Shown here piece by piece: positions 14,441 to 24,119 of a stretch of 43,890 bases of DNA. The DNA lies in NCBI GenBank assembly GCA_022820025.1, contig JAJEGF010000076.1, positions 1 to 43,890 of the forward strand, read 5' to 3'. Source of the DNA: Chloroflexota bacterium. GTDB taxonomy: Bacteria > Chloroflexota > UBA11872. The notes under the pieces were generated by a model. It made no database searches and was not told where the DNA came from. It worked only from the letters and a program-made list of their open reading frames with translations. Position 1 is the first letter of the stretch. Every line of letters starts with the position of its first letter. A program made the position numbers and the translations under genes.

Positions 14441-16708
14441 TTAGGCGTTGTTTGCGACGGCGGCCTGGACTTCGCGGGGGGAGGCGGGGAGGTCGCGGAT
14501 ACGGACGCCGATGGCGTTGGAGATGGCGTTGGCCATGGCGGCGAGGGGCGGGACGATGGGAACTTCGCCGACGCCGCGGACGCCGTAGGGGTGGCCGGGG
14601 TTGGGCACTTCGACGATGACGGTTTCGATCATCGGCAGGTCCAGCGAGGTGGGCATGCGGTAGTCCAGGAAGCTGGCGTTGAGCATGCGACCGTCGGGGC
14701 TGTACACGTACTCCTCGTTGAGCGCCCAACCGACGCCCTGGGCCACGCCGCCCTCCATCTGGCCCTCCACGTAGGGCGGGTAGATGGCGGTGCCGGCGTC
14801 CTGCAGGGCGGTGTAGCGGAGGACGTCGACTTTGCCGGTTTCGGTGTCGACTTCCACGTCGGCGATGTGGATGGCGAAGGTGTTGCCGGCGGCGTTGGGC
14901 GAGGCGGTGGACTTGCCGACGACTTCCAGGCCGTCTTCCTGCAGCGCGGCGGCGGCCTCGGTGAAGTCGAGGCTGGTGCCGTTCTGGCTGAAGACGCCGG
15001 CGTCGAAGCTGATCGACTCGGCCGGCACGTCCCAGTAGTCGGCCAGGCCCTCGACCATCTGGTCCTTGAGGTCCTCGGCGGCTTCGATTGCGGCCCAGCC
15101 GGTGGCGTAGGTCACGCGACTGCCGCCGGTCACTCCGGTGAAGGCAATGGAGTCGGTGTCGGGAACTATCGGATCGACATCCTCGATGGGGATGCCCAGG
15201 AATTCGGCCAGTTGCATGGCGATGGACGTGCGGGTGCCGCCGATGTCCATGGAGCCTTCGAGCAGGGTGACGGTGCCGTCGCCATTGAGCCGGGCCACGG
15301 CGCTGGACTTGCCGCCGCCGTTGAGCCAGTAGCCGGAGGCCACGCCGCGGCCGCGGCGCTTAGTTCCGGTGGACTCGCCAAGCTCGGACTGCCAGTGGTC
15401 GGTGGCGACCGCCGCATCGATGGTTTCAATGTTGCCGATGGGATGGAAGCGCGTGCCGTCAACGCGCAGGTCGCCTTCCTTGGAGGCGTTGAGGCGGCGG
15501 AACTCCAGTGGGTCCATGTCGAGTTCAGCGCAGATTTCGTCGATGAGCGCGTCAACGGCGAACTCGGCCTGGGGCGCGCCGGGGGCGCGGTAGGCGTGCG
15601 ACTTGGGCTTGTTGACGACGACGTCGTAGCCGTCGACCCGGAAGTTCTCGATATCGAACGGGCCGATGCAGCACAGGCAGCCGGCACTTACGGCTGAGCC
15701 GGGGTATCCGCCAGCCTCGAAGGCCAGGTCGACGTTGACGGCCGTGATCTTGCCCTCGTTGGTGACGCCCATCTTGACGGTCATGAAGGCGCCCGGAGCA
15801 GGGCCGGTGCCGATCAGAACCTCGGTGCGGTTCATGGTCATCTTGACCGGCCGCCCGATCTTGCGTGAGAGCACGGCCGCGAGGGGTTCGAGATAGACGG
15901 TGGTCTTGCCGCCGAATCCACCGCCGATTTCCGCCGGCAGCACGCGGATCTTCGACTTGGGATGCTCAAGCATGGTGGCCAGTTCATCGCGGATGCCGAA
16001 ATGGCCCTGCGAACTGGATTCGACGATCAGGTGGCCGTCCGGGTTCCAGTAGGCCAGGGCGTTGTGCGGCTCGATGTAGCCCTGGTGAACCATGGCGGTG
16101 GAGTAGGACCGTTCCATGACCAGGTCGGCCGCGGAATAGCCGGCCTCGACGTCGCCTTCTTCGAAGATGAAGTGCTTGGCGATGTTGCTGGGTTTGTCGT
16201 CGAATACGCCGCCGGTCTCAGTGCGGAGGTCGTCCAGGATGACCGGGGCGTCGTCCTGCATGGCTTCGCGCACGTCGAGGACGGGCGGCAGGACTTCGTA
16301 GTCCACGTCGATCAGGCTGAGGGCTTCCTCGGCCTCGTGGACGCTGGCGGCCGCCACGGCGGCGATGACCTGACCCTCGTAGGTGACGCGGCGGCGGGCG
16401 ATGACGCGCTCGGCCATGTAGCGCAGGCTCTGCATGCCGGACTCGTTGGCCTCGGCCTCGCCGGCGCCCGGGTCGGGGAAGTCGTCACCGGTCACCACGG
16501 CCAGCACCTGGCCGGCGGCCTCGGCGCGGGACGTGTCGATACCGCGGATGCGAGCCCTGGCGTGCGGGCTGCGCAGCACTTTGCCCCAGACCATGCCGGG
16601 CATGTTGGCGTCCACGCCGTAGCGTGCCCGTCCGGTGACCTTGTCCACGCCGTCGTGACGGACCGGTCGGGTCCCAACGACTCGATACGCGCCGTTGCCT
16701 GCTGTCAT
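14441..16708 (-). CDS. Xanthine dehydrogenase/CoxL-family molybdopterin-binding large subunit, paralogue 2
   Basis: The 755-residue protein starts at ATG 16708 with GGGAG upstream. It has the N-terminal aldehyde oxidase fold (GRARYGVD, LRSPHARARI) and then molybdopterin-binding motifs: QGHFGIRDEL near 234-243, GGGFGGKT at 262-269 and AYRAPGAPQAE at 372-382. The C-terminal catalytic Glu715 lies in GVRGVGEVPIVPP. The active-site loop is AYRAPGA and not the AYxCSFR of form I CO dehydrogenase, so oxidation of CO is unlikely. An aromatic or heterocyclic hydroxylation, or an aldehyde oxidation, fits better. It shares long identical stretches with the subunit at 17035-19332. The operon has only one FAD and one [2Fe-2S] gene, so both large subunits presumably share them. 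Cytoplasmic; no Tat signal. Confidence 0.9.
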   Translation of the reverse strand: MTAGNGAYRVVGTRPVRHDGVDKVTGRARYGVDANMPGMVWGKVLRSPHARARIRGIDTSRAEAAGQVLAVVTGDDFPDPGAGEAEANESGMQSLRYMAERVIARRRVTYEGQVIAAVAAASVHEAEEALSLIDVDYEVLPPVLDVREAMQDDAPVILDDLRTETGGVFDDKPSNIAKHFIFEEGDVEAGYSAADLVMERSYSTAMVHQGYIEPHNALAYWNPDGHLIVESSSQGHFGIRDELATMLEHPKSKIRVLPAEIGGGFGGKTTVYLEPLAAVLSRKIGRPVKMTMNRTEVLIGTGPAPGAFMTVKMGVTNEGKITAVNVDLAFEAGGYPGSAVSAGCLCCIGPFDIENFRVDGYDVVVNKPKSHAYRAPGAPQAEFAVDALIDEICAELDMDPLEFRRLNASKEGDLRVDGTRFHPIGNIETIDAAVATDHWQSELGESTGTKRRGRGVASGYWLNGGGKSSAVARLNGDGTVTLLEGSMDIGGTRTSIAMQLAEFLGIPIEDVDPIVPDTDSIAFTGVTGGSRVTYATGWAAIEAAEDLKDQMVEGLADYWDVPAESISFDAGVFSQNGTSLDFTEAAAALQEDGLEVVGKSTASPNAAGNTFAIHIADVEVDTETGKVDVLRYTALQDAGTAIYPPYVEGQMEGGVAQGVGWALNEEYVYSPDGRMLNASFLDYRMPTSLDLPMIETVIVEVPNPGHPYGVRGVGEVPIVPPLAAMANAISNAIGVRIRDLPASPREVQAAVANNA

Positions 16709-16765
16709 TCGCTGCTCCCGCGGTGCTGTGGTGAGTCTGAGTCGAAAAAGCGGACGTGTGAAAGT

Positions 16766-17029
16766 CTAGCCGCCGCCGAGCGCCTCCACGAAGAACAGCT
16801 CGCTGTCGGGCTGAAGCCTGGTGCGAAGACGCCGGCCGACGTTGGCGCCGTCGACAAAAATGGCCAGACCCGGGCGGAGCTGGCCGTCATCGACCAGCCT
16901 CCCGCCCAGGTCCGGGAATTGCTCCGTGAGACGATCCACGATTTCCCGCGCCGTGGCGCCCTCAATCTGAACCGTGGCGGCGCCGTCCGTCGCCACCCGC
17001 ATGGGGGTGGGGATGTGAACGGTCGCCAC
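16766..17029 (-). CDS. MoaD/ThiS-family sulfur-carrier-like protein
   Basis: This 87-residue beta-grasp protein contains VQIEGATAREIVDRLTEQFP and a C-terminus FFVEALGGG. The free terminal Gly-Gly is the feature that is adenylated and thiocarboxylated in MoaD to supply the dithiolene sulfurs of molybdopterin. The GTG start lies five bases after the stop of the first large-subunit gene, and the second large subunit follows 57 bp later, so it is inside the hydroxylase operon. MoaD-like genes next to molybdenum hydroxylases are known, but this one could also serve another pathway using a Gly-Gly carrier. No MoaE or MoeB is in the window. Supplying cofactor sulfur for the flanking enzymes is the likely role. 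Confidence 0.85.
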   Translation of the reverse strand: MATVHIPTPMRVATDGAATVQIEGATAREIVDRLTEQFPDLGGRLVDDGQLRPGLAIFVDGANVGRRLRTRLQPDSELFFVEALGGG

Positions 17030-17034
17030 CGTGG

Positions 17035-19332
<2,298 letters not shown>

Positions 19333-19334
19333 GG

Positions 19335-19832
19335 CTAAGCCTCCGCGCGCATGCGTTCGGCGGCGTCCAGCACGGCGCGTACGATCTTGTCGTAGCCCGT
19401 GCACCGGCAGAGGTTGCCGGCGAGCCACCAGCGAACTTCGTACTCCGTGGGATTCGGGTTTTCCTCCAGGAGGGCCTTGGCCGCGACGATGAAGCCGGGC
19501 GTGCAGACGCCGCACTGGAGGGCGGCGTTTTCAAGGAACGACTGCTGAAGGGGGTGCAGCCCCTCGGGCGAAGCGACGCCCTCGATGGTTTCAATGGAGG
19601 CGCCGGCCGCTTCGACGCTGAGCACGCAGCAGGAGTTGACCAGCGCGCCGTCCATGACGACGTTGCAGGCGCCGCAGTTGCCGTTGTTACAGCCTTCCTT
19701 GGCGCCGGTCAGTCCCAGGTGGTCGCGCAGGACTTCCAGCAGGCTCTCCCGCGGTTCGGCCAGGAAGTCCACCTGCTCACCGTTGATCGTGGTCTGAACG
19801 TGGACCTTTCCCGACAGGATTTCAGTGGCCAT
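19335..19832 (-). CDS. [2Fe-2S] small subunit of molybdenum hydroxylase (CoxS-like)
   Basis: The 165-residue protein has a plant-type ferredoxin cluster (Cys48, Cys53, Cys56 and Cys68 or 69 in EGCNNGNCGAC to NSCC) and a second helical cluster domain with Cys107/Cys110 in QCGVCTPG and Cys142/Cys144 in LCRCTGY. This two-cluster layout is standard for CoxS/XdhC-like subunits, which carry electrons from molybdenum to FAD. Its start overlaps the end of the FAD subunit gene by 11 bases, and its stop is two bases before the first large subunit, so the three are tightly coupled. Length is normal for the family. Confidence 0.94.
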   Translation of the reverse strand: MATEILSGKVHVQTTINGEQVDFLAEPRESLLEVLRDHLGLTGAKEGCNNGNCGACNVVMDGALVNSCCVLSVEAAGASIETIEGVASPEGLHPLQQSFLENAALQCGVCTPGFIVAAKALLEENPNPTEYEVRWWLAGNLCRCTGYDKIVRAVLDAAERMRAEA

Positions 19833-20709
19833 TGGTGGGACTGCCTCCCTGGGCGCGAGCCTTGGCGCCGCGCAGGGCGCGCTGGGTAAGAACGTAGGAG
19901 AGTTGCTTGCGATGGGCGATCGTGCCGCGCATGTCGTCGATCGGCGTGGCGGCGTCGCGTGCGATGTCCGCGGCGACCGCGAAGGCGTCTTCGTCGGCGG
20001 TCATGCCCACCAGGGCGTCGCCAGCGGCCTGAACGAACAGGGGGGTGGGCGCCACGGCGCCGAGGCCGGTGCGGGCGGCGGTGATGGTGTCGCCATCCAA
20101 CTGCAGCCAGGCGCCGGCGCCTACGACTGCGATGTCCATCTCGTTGCGGGGGATGAAGCGCAGGTAGTGCGAGCCTGAGCCCGCGGGCGGCTTGGGCAGG
20201 GTGAGGGAAACCAGCAACTCGCCGTCGGCCAGCACGTTGCGGCCGGGAGCGGTGCAGAAGTCCTCGACGGCGACGGTTCGCTCACCGTCGGGGCCGGCGA
20301 TGTTGCAGACGGCCGAGTGGACGATCAGCGGGGGAATGGTGTCGCCGGCGGGACCGGAGTTACACAGGTTGCCGCCGACCGATGCGCGGCCCTGGATGCC
20401 GGTGCTGCCAATGATGCGGGCAGCATCCGTGACGGCGGGATAGGTCGCCGTGAAGTGCGCGTCGTTGTAGAGCTGATGGCAAGGAACCGCGGCGCCGAGC
20501 GTGGTGCTGCCGTCGGCATTGACCGAGAGCTCCATGAGCTCGGGAATCTTCTTGGCGTCGACGAAAACCCCGGTATCCCGAGCGTCTTCGCGGACCTGGA
20601 CGATCAAGTCCGTCCCGCCGGCAAGCATGCGGGCGTCCGAGCCGTGCTCGGCAAGGATGGCTACAGCGTCCTCGACGGTTGAGGGCGCGGCGTACTGAAT
20701 CGCGCGCAA
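19822..20709 (-). CDS. FAD-binding medium subunit of molybdenum hydroxylase (CoxM-like)
   Basis: The 295-residue protein has the vanillyl-alcohol-oxidase FAD fold with AGGTDLIVQVRE near 35-46 and GNLCNSGPAGD in the second FAD loop, followed by a CoxM C-terminal domain. The first codon is TTG, with GGAGG five bases upstream, which supports this start. It passes electrons from the [2Fe-2S] subunit to NAD+ or a quinone-linked acceptor; which one cannot be told. It is the first gene of the operon FAD - [2Fe-2S] - large subunit 1 - MoaD - large subunit 2. The 177-bp gap upstream, shared with the end of the enolase-superfamily gene, should carry the promoter. Confidence 0.92.
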   Translation of the reverse strand: MRAIQYAAPSTVEDAVAILAEHGSDARMLAGGTDLIVQVREDARDTGVFVDAKKIPELMELSVNADGSTTLGAAVPCHQLYNDAHFTATYPAVTDAARIIGSTGIQGRASVGGNLCNSGPAGDTIPPLIVHSAVCNIAGPDGERTVAVEDFCTAPGRNVLADGELLVSLTLPKPPAGSGSHYLRFIPRNEMDIAVVGAGAWLQLDGDTITAARTGLGAVAPTPLFVQAAGDALVGMTADEDAFAVAADIARDAATPIDDMRGTIAHRKQLSYVLTQRALRGAKARAQGGSPTNGH

Positions 20710-20886
20710 AGCGGCCTCCGTTTCCTGGCAGTGACGGAATCTGCGCGCCCATTGTCACGACTTCGGGGGATGCTTACCAGTCGGAAGCGGGAATCGGGGG
20801 CCGGAGGCCCACGGATGGGTCGTGATCAGGCGAGATTTGGCCGCTGATTCAGCCGATGCGCAGAGCCGCGGCAGCCGAAGTCCGAA

Positions 20887-22029
20887 CTAGGCGTATAGCC
20901 CCGCGCCCGGACGCCGACCCCAGGGGCTGGCCATAGCCCTGGGGGAGGCCTGCTCGACGGTGTGGGCGGCCAGGAGGTCGGCGTCGAACTCGATGCCGAA
21001 GCCGGGGCGCTCGCCGAGGACGAGCCAGCCGTCGTCGAGCTGGATGTCAATGTCAAACAGGGAGGATCGTCCGGCGTCCAGGACTTCCAGCATGGCGTGA
21101 TTGGGCATGGCCGCGGCGGCGTGGGCCATGAAGCTGCCGGGCGAGTTCATCATGGAGACTGGCCGCTCGATGCCGTAGACCATGTCGGCCACGATCAGCC
21201 CGCCGGTCACGCCGCAGGTGTCGCTGCCGACCTGGACGACGTCGATTGCCCGGTGGTCCAGCAGATGGAGGAACTCGCCGGGATGCCGCAGGTTTTCGCC
21301 GCTGGCCACGGCGGCGGCTACGCCGTCGGACACCTGGCGCAAGCCGGTGGCGTCCCAGCGCCGGGCGGGTTCCTCGATCCAGGTCAGGTCGAAGTTGCGC
21401 TCGATCTCGCGCACCCGGCGAATGGCCTCCTTGGGCGTCCAGAATTCGTTGACGTCCAGCATCAGGTCAACCCGCTTGCCGGAGGTGGCGAGGGCGTCGC
21501 GCATGATTCCGAGGCGGCGCAGGTCGTCCTGGAAGTCGGCCCCACCCTTGAGCTTGCCGGCTGAAACGCCGCGCGCGGCCATGCCGGCGTAGTAGGCGTG
21601 CAGTTCCTCGTCGGACAGCGGCGAGTCCAGGCCGCTGGCGTAGGCGCGTACGCGCGGCGAGGAGGCGCCCAGGGTGCGCCACAGCGGCTCGTTGTTGGCC
21701 TTGGCCTTGAGATCCCAGAGCGCGAGGTCGATCGTGGACAGCCCCGCGGCGACTGGACCCACGGGTCCAAGCTTGAAGACGACGTCCATCATGCGCTTCC
21801 AGAGACCGCGCACGCCGCGCGGGTCGGCCCCGATCAGGAGATTGGCGAGCGACTGGACGTGGGGGCGGCCGACCGGGCTGCCGAGCCCAAGGCCGGTGAT
21901 GCCGGCGTCGGTGTCCACATGAACCACGAGGCCGGACGTGAGGGACCGGCCGGTTGGGCTGTTGACGTCGCCCAGGGGGCGCGCCAATTCATGCTCGAAG
22001 ACGACCGTACGAACCTCGGTGATGCGCAT
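20887..22029 (-). CDS. Mandelate racemase/muconate lactonizing enzyme family protein
   Basis: This 380-residue enolase-superfamily protein has the KxK acid/base pair (Lys159, Lys161 in AGKLKGG). The metal ligands are Asp192 (LDVNEFW), Glu219/220 (WIEEP) and Glu245 (SGENLRH). Asp270 (QVGSDTCG) and His303 (MAHAAAAMPNH) could form the His-Asp dyad of the mandelate racemase subgroup. Such enzymes abstract a proton next to a carboxylate; many are sugar-acid dehydratases. The substrate is not readable. The stop lies 177 bp upstream of the hydroxylase operon on the same strand. With SMP-30, SDR and molybdenum hydroxylases nearby, a role in oxidising sugar-derived or aromatic acids is plausible. It is divergent from the DUF1640-like gene, with a 125-bp shared upstream gap. 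Confidence 0.9.
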   Translation of the reverse strand: MRITEVRTVVFEHELARPLGDVNSPTGRSLTSGLVVHVDTDAGITGLGLGSPVGRPHVQSLANLLIGADPRGVRGLWKRMMDVVFKLGPVGPVAAGLSTIDLALWDLKAKANNEPLWRTLGASSPRVRAYASGLDSPLSDEELHAYYAGMAARGVSAGKLKGGADFQDDLRRLGIMRDALATSGKRVDLMLDVNEFWTPKEAIRRVREIERNFDLTWIEEPARRWDATGLRQVSDGVAAAVASGENLRHPGEFLHLLDHRAIDVVQVGSDTCGVTGGLIVADMVYGIERPVSMMNSPGSFMAHAAAAMPNHAMLEVLDAGRSSLFDIDIQLDDGWLVLGERPGFGIEFDADLLAAHTVEQASPRAMASPWGRRPGAGLYA

Positions 22030-22154
22030 GGTGTGCGGCCCTGGGGCGGGAGCGACGTCCAGTTTAGTGACGTTGCGCGTGCGATGACGGCGGCACGTAA
22101 ACGATTGGTTCGAGCAAACCTTGTACAGTGGGTGTCAGAAGTTGGAGGTGCGCT

Positions 22155-22592
22155 ATGGCTGTCTTCGATACGCTGCGCGCAGCTCGAACACTGAGGGCGG
22201 CAGGGTTCGAAGACGCGAAAGCGGAAGCGGTTGCCGAAGTTGTGCAGGCAGTCGCGAATGGGAACCGTGTGACCAGGGCGGACATGCAGGGCGTCGCCAT
22301 GAAGGTGGACCTGGAGCGGTTCGCCACCAAGAAAGACCTGGAGCGGTTCGCCACCAAGGAGGACCTGAAAAGGTTCGCCACCAAGGAGGACCTGAAAAGG
22401 TTCGCTACCAAGGAGGACCTGAAAGGGTTCGCCACCAAGGAAGACCTGAATCGATTTGCGACGCAGGCGGCGGTGAAGTCCGACCTGCAAGACCTAGAGC
22501 TTCGCCTGACCATCCGGATGGGCGTGATTGCCGCGGCTTCGGTCACGATGGGGGTAGCGCTGATGGTGGCGCTGAACCAACTCCTGCTCTGA
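22155..22592 (+). CDS. DUF1640-like coiled-coil membrane protein with 9-residue repeats
   Basis: I choose ATG 22155 because it has GGAGG seven bases upstream and gives the family N-terminus MAVFDTLRAARTLRAAGF. An ATG-less extension to 22128 is less likely. The 145-residue product has a small helical head (residues 1-45), then six tandem copies of a DLKRFATKE-type 9-residue unit (residues 52-105), then a helix and a C-terminal transmembrane segment (VIAAASVTMGVALMVALNQLLL). This matches DUF1640/CCDC90-like architecture, in which a coiled-coil stalk is anchored at its C-terminus. The function of bacterial members is unknown. A relative lies at the left window edge (2-280) and shares FATK-x-D. 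It is an isolated plus-strand gene between two minus-strand operons. Confidence 0.75.
   Translation: MAVFDTLRAARTLRAAGFEDAKAEAVAEVVQAVANGNRVTRADMQGVAMKVDLERFATKKDLERFATKEDLKRFATKEDLKRFATKEDLKGFATKEDLNRFATQAAVKSDLQDLELRLTIRMGVIAAASVTMGVALMVALNQLLL
22308..22469 (+). repeat. Six in-frame 27-bp tandem repeats inside the DUF1640-like gene
   Basis: Units start at 22308, 22335, 22362, 22389, 22416 and 22443, each beginning GACCTG and encoding DLxRFATKx (Gly replaces Arg in unit 5). Units 2-4 are nearly identical at DNA level, while unit 6 is the most diverged. The array is intragenic and keeps the reading frame, so slippage would change protein length in 9-residue steps. Confidence 0.9.
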
Positions 22593-22622
22593 CTTGAGGC
22601 ACCGACCGAGCGCCCGGCCGCG

Positions 22623-22979
22623 CTAGACGAGGGCCAGGAAGATCGCCGTGAGGACGGCTACGGCGGCTGCGCTGCCGTATGCCAGCACCCCGATAAGGCC
22701 GGCCGGGAGCGGCGCGTGGAGGTCAATGGCCAGGTGGCGGAGCCGGTGGCAGGCGTGGACGGCGATGAGGGCGATGACGGCTCCGATGGCCAGCCGCACG
22801 ATGGAGTGCTGCAGGAGGTCGCGGATACCGTCGTGGGTAAACGCGTCGGCGAACCAGCGCCAGCCGAACGGTCCGAAGACCGAAGTCACCAGGATGAGCG
22901 CCGGCACGATCACGGCGGCGAGCACGCTGCCGACCACGAACAGCGACCAGAACAGCGGCTCGTGCGAACGACCGCTCAT
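22623..22979 (-). CDS. frdD: Fumarate reductase membrane subunit D
   Basis: The 118-residue protein begins [17 protein letters not shown] and has three hydrophobic segments (about 12-34, 58-78, 93-117), as in the E. coli FrdD anchor. HACHRLRHLAIDLH in the middle resembles the H-x-x-HRL-H-D pattern of that family. The start at 22979 overlaps the frdC stop by four bases; a longer open frame upstream lies inside frdC and is not real. With FrdC it would anchor the flavin/iron-sulfur head and form the quinone site, without heme in the E. coli-type enzyme. It is the last gene of the long minus-strand respiratory run; its stop is 30 bp from the DUF1640-like gene's stop (convergent). Confidence 0.88.
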   Translation of the reverse strand: MSGRSHEPLFWSLFVVGSVLAAVIVPALILVTSVFGPFGWRWFADAFTHDGIRDLLQHSIVRLAIGAVIALIAVHACHRLRHLAIDLHAPLPAGLIGVLAYGSAAAVAVLTAIFLALV

Positions 22980-23371
22980 GTTGCTCCGACCCAGGCGACC
23001 CAAAGGAAGAGGAGCAAGGTGACGGCCGCCAGCCCGGCAAACTGCTGGCCGATGATGAAGGCTGCGGGGATTCGCCGCCCGGCGACCTGGCCTGGCAGCG
23101 CATTGGGAGCGATCAGGAAGAACGAGATGGTGTGCCAGAGGGCGAAGGCGAGCGCCACGAGGTGGAAGACCACCATCAGCGGGTGCCAGAGAAAGTCGCG
23201 ATAGGCCAGGTAGGTCTCCGCGTCCTGCCCCGCCTTGTGGAGCAGGAGCATGAAGAGCACGACCTCGGCCAGGATGAAGGCCGACGTAGCTTCGCGAAGG
23301 AAGATTCGGAAATAGGACCCATTCCGAGTCCACCAGGTCCAGCCCAGGCGCCGGTCCAGCGGCCGGTTCAC
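22976..23371 (-). CDS. frdC: Fumarate reductase membrane subunit C
   Basis: The start is GTG 23371, overlapping the frdB stop as GTGA. This gives 131 residues, the same length as E. coli FrdC. The N-terminus has [19 protein letters not shown], matching the W-W...Y-x-L-R-E-x-T block of E. coli FrdC. Three transmembrane segments follow, and ALWHTISFF carries the conserved histidine of the second helix. Partner of FrdD in quinone binding. The open frame extends upstream through frdB in another phase, but that part is Arg-rich shadow sequence. Confidence 0.88.
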   Translation of the reverse strand: MNRPLDRRLGWTWWTRNGSYFRIFLREATSAFILAEVVLFMLLLHKAGQDAETYLAYRDFLWHPLMVVFHLVALAFALWHTISFFLIAPNALPGQVAGRRIPAAFIIGQQFAGLAAVTLLLFLWVAWVGAT

Positions 23372-24114
23372 GAGCGCCTGGCCCACGGAGTGAGCAGCCG
23401 CTTGTAGTAATCGACCGCGCCTTCCAGCTTGGCCTGTTGAATGGCGCCGGCCGGGTCGACGTGCTTGGGGCAGACCTCGGAGCACTCGCCCACGAAGGTG
23501 CACTCCCAGATGCCCTCGTTCTGGAATATCACGTCCTGCCGCATGTTCTTGCCCTGGTCGCGCGAATCCAGGTTGTAGCGCTGGGCCAGGGCCAGGGCGG
23601 CGGGTCCGATGAACTCGTCCACGCGCCCGATCACCGGGCAGGCGGCGTAGCAGAGCATGCAGTTGATGCACATGCTGAACTGCTTGTAGCGGTCCAGCTG
23701 GGTCGGCGTTTGCAGGTATTCGGCGCTCAGGTCGTCCGCCTCGTCGTCGCGCACCAGGTAAGGCTTGACGTGGTCGAGTTTCTCCATGAAGCCATTGATG
23801 TCGACGACGAGATCCCGCTCGACCGGGAAGTTGACCAGCGGTTCCACGCGAATCGGTCCGGGCATGTGGTCGCGCACGAACGCGGCGCAGGTCAGGGCCG
23901 GTTCGCCGTTGACCTGCATGCCGCAGGAGCCGCAGACACCCATTCGGCAGGACCAGCGGAAGCTGAGGGAGCCGTCGATGTAGTTCTTGACATAATTCAG
24001 GGCGTCCAGCACGACCCAGTCGTCGTGGTACGGGACTTCGTAGGACTGGAAGGTCGGGCCGCCGTTGTCGGGGCGGTAGCGGAAGACCTCAAGCTGGATT
24101 GTCGTGTCGCTCAC
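23368..24114 (-). CDS. frdB: Fumarate reductase iron-sulfur subunit B
   Basis: The 248-residue protein carries all three cluster motifs of the SdhB/FrdB family. [2Fe-2S]: Cys56, Cys61, Cys64, Cys76 ([11 protein letters not shown]). [4Fe-4S]: Cys149, Cys152, Cys155 with Cys215. [3Fe-4S]: Cys159, Cys205, Cys211. It relays electrons between FrdA and the membrane quinone site. Length and spacing agree with E. coli FrdB. It begins five bases after frdA and overlaps frdC by four, so the four genes form a tight operon. Confidence 0.93.
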   Translation of the reverse strand: MSDTTIQLEVFRYRPDNGGPTFQSYEVPYHDDWVVLDALNYVKNYIDGSLSFRWSCRMGVCGSCGMQVNGEPALTCAAFVRDHMPGPIRVEPLVNFPVERDLVVDINGFMEKLDHVKPYLVRDDEADDLSAEYLQTPTQLDRYKQFSMCINCMLCYAACPVIGRVDEFIGPAALALAQRYNLDSRDQGKNMRQDVIFQNEGIWECTFVGECSEVCPKHVDPAGAIQQAKLEGAVDYYKRLLTPWARRS

Positions 24115-24119
24115 CGTGC

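Noticed and set aside
14324..15697. 457-codon plus-strand open frame opposite the second molybdenum hydroxylase large subunit
   Set aside because: The translated product is a low-complexity Gly/Val/Asp string typical of the antisense of high-GC genes; the minus strand has clear catalytic motifs.
19333..19515. N-terminal extension of the first large subunit up to 19515
   Set aside because: The extension overlaps the [2Fe-2S] gene in another phase and is Arg-rich; ATG 19332 has GGAGG and directly follows the [2Fe-2S] stop.
20798..20810. GGGCC-GGA-GGCCC hairpin as a terminator after the enolase-superfamily gene
   Set aside because: The stem is only five base pairs with no U-run, and such short GC hairpins are expected by chance here.
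22308..22469. Regularly spaced repeats as a CRISPR array
   Set aside because: The units are directly adjacent with no spacers, and all are in frame inside a protein-coding gene.
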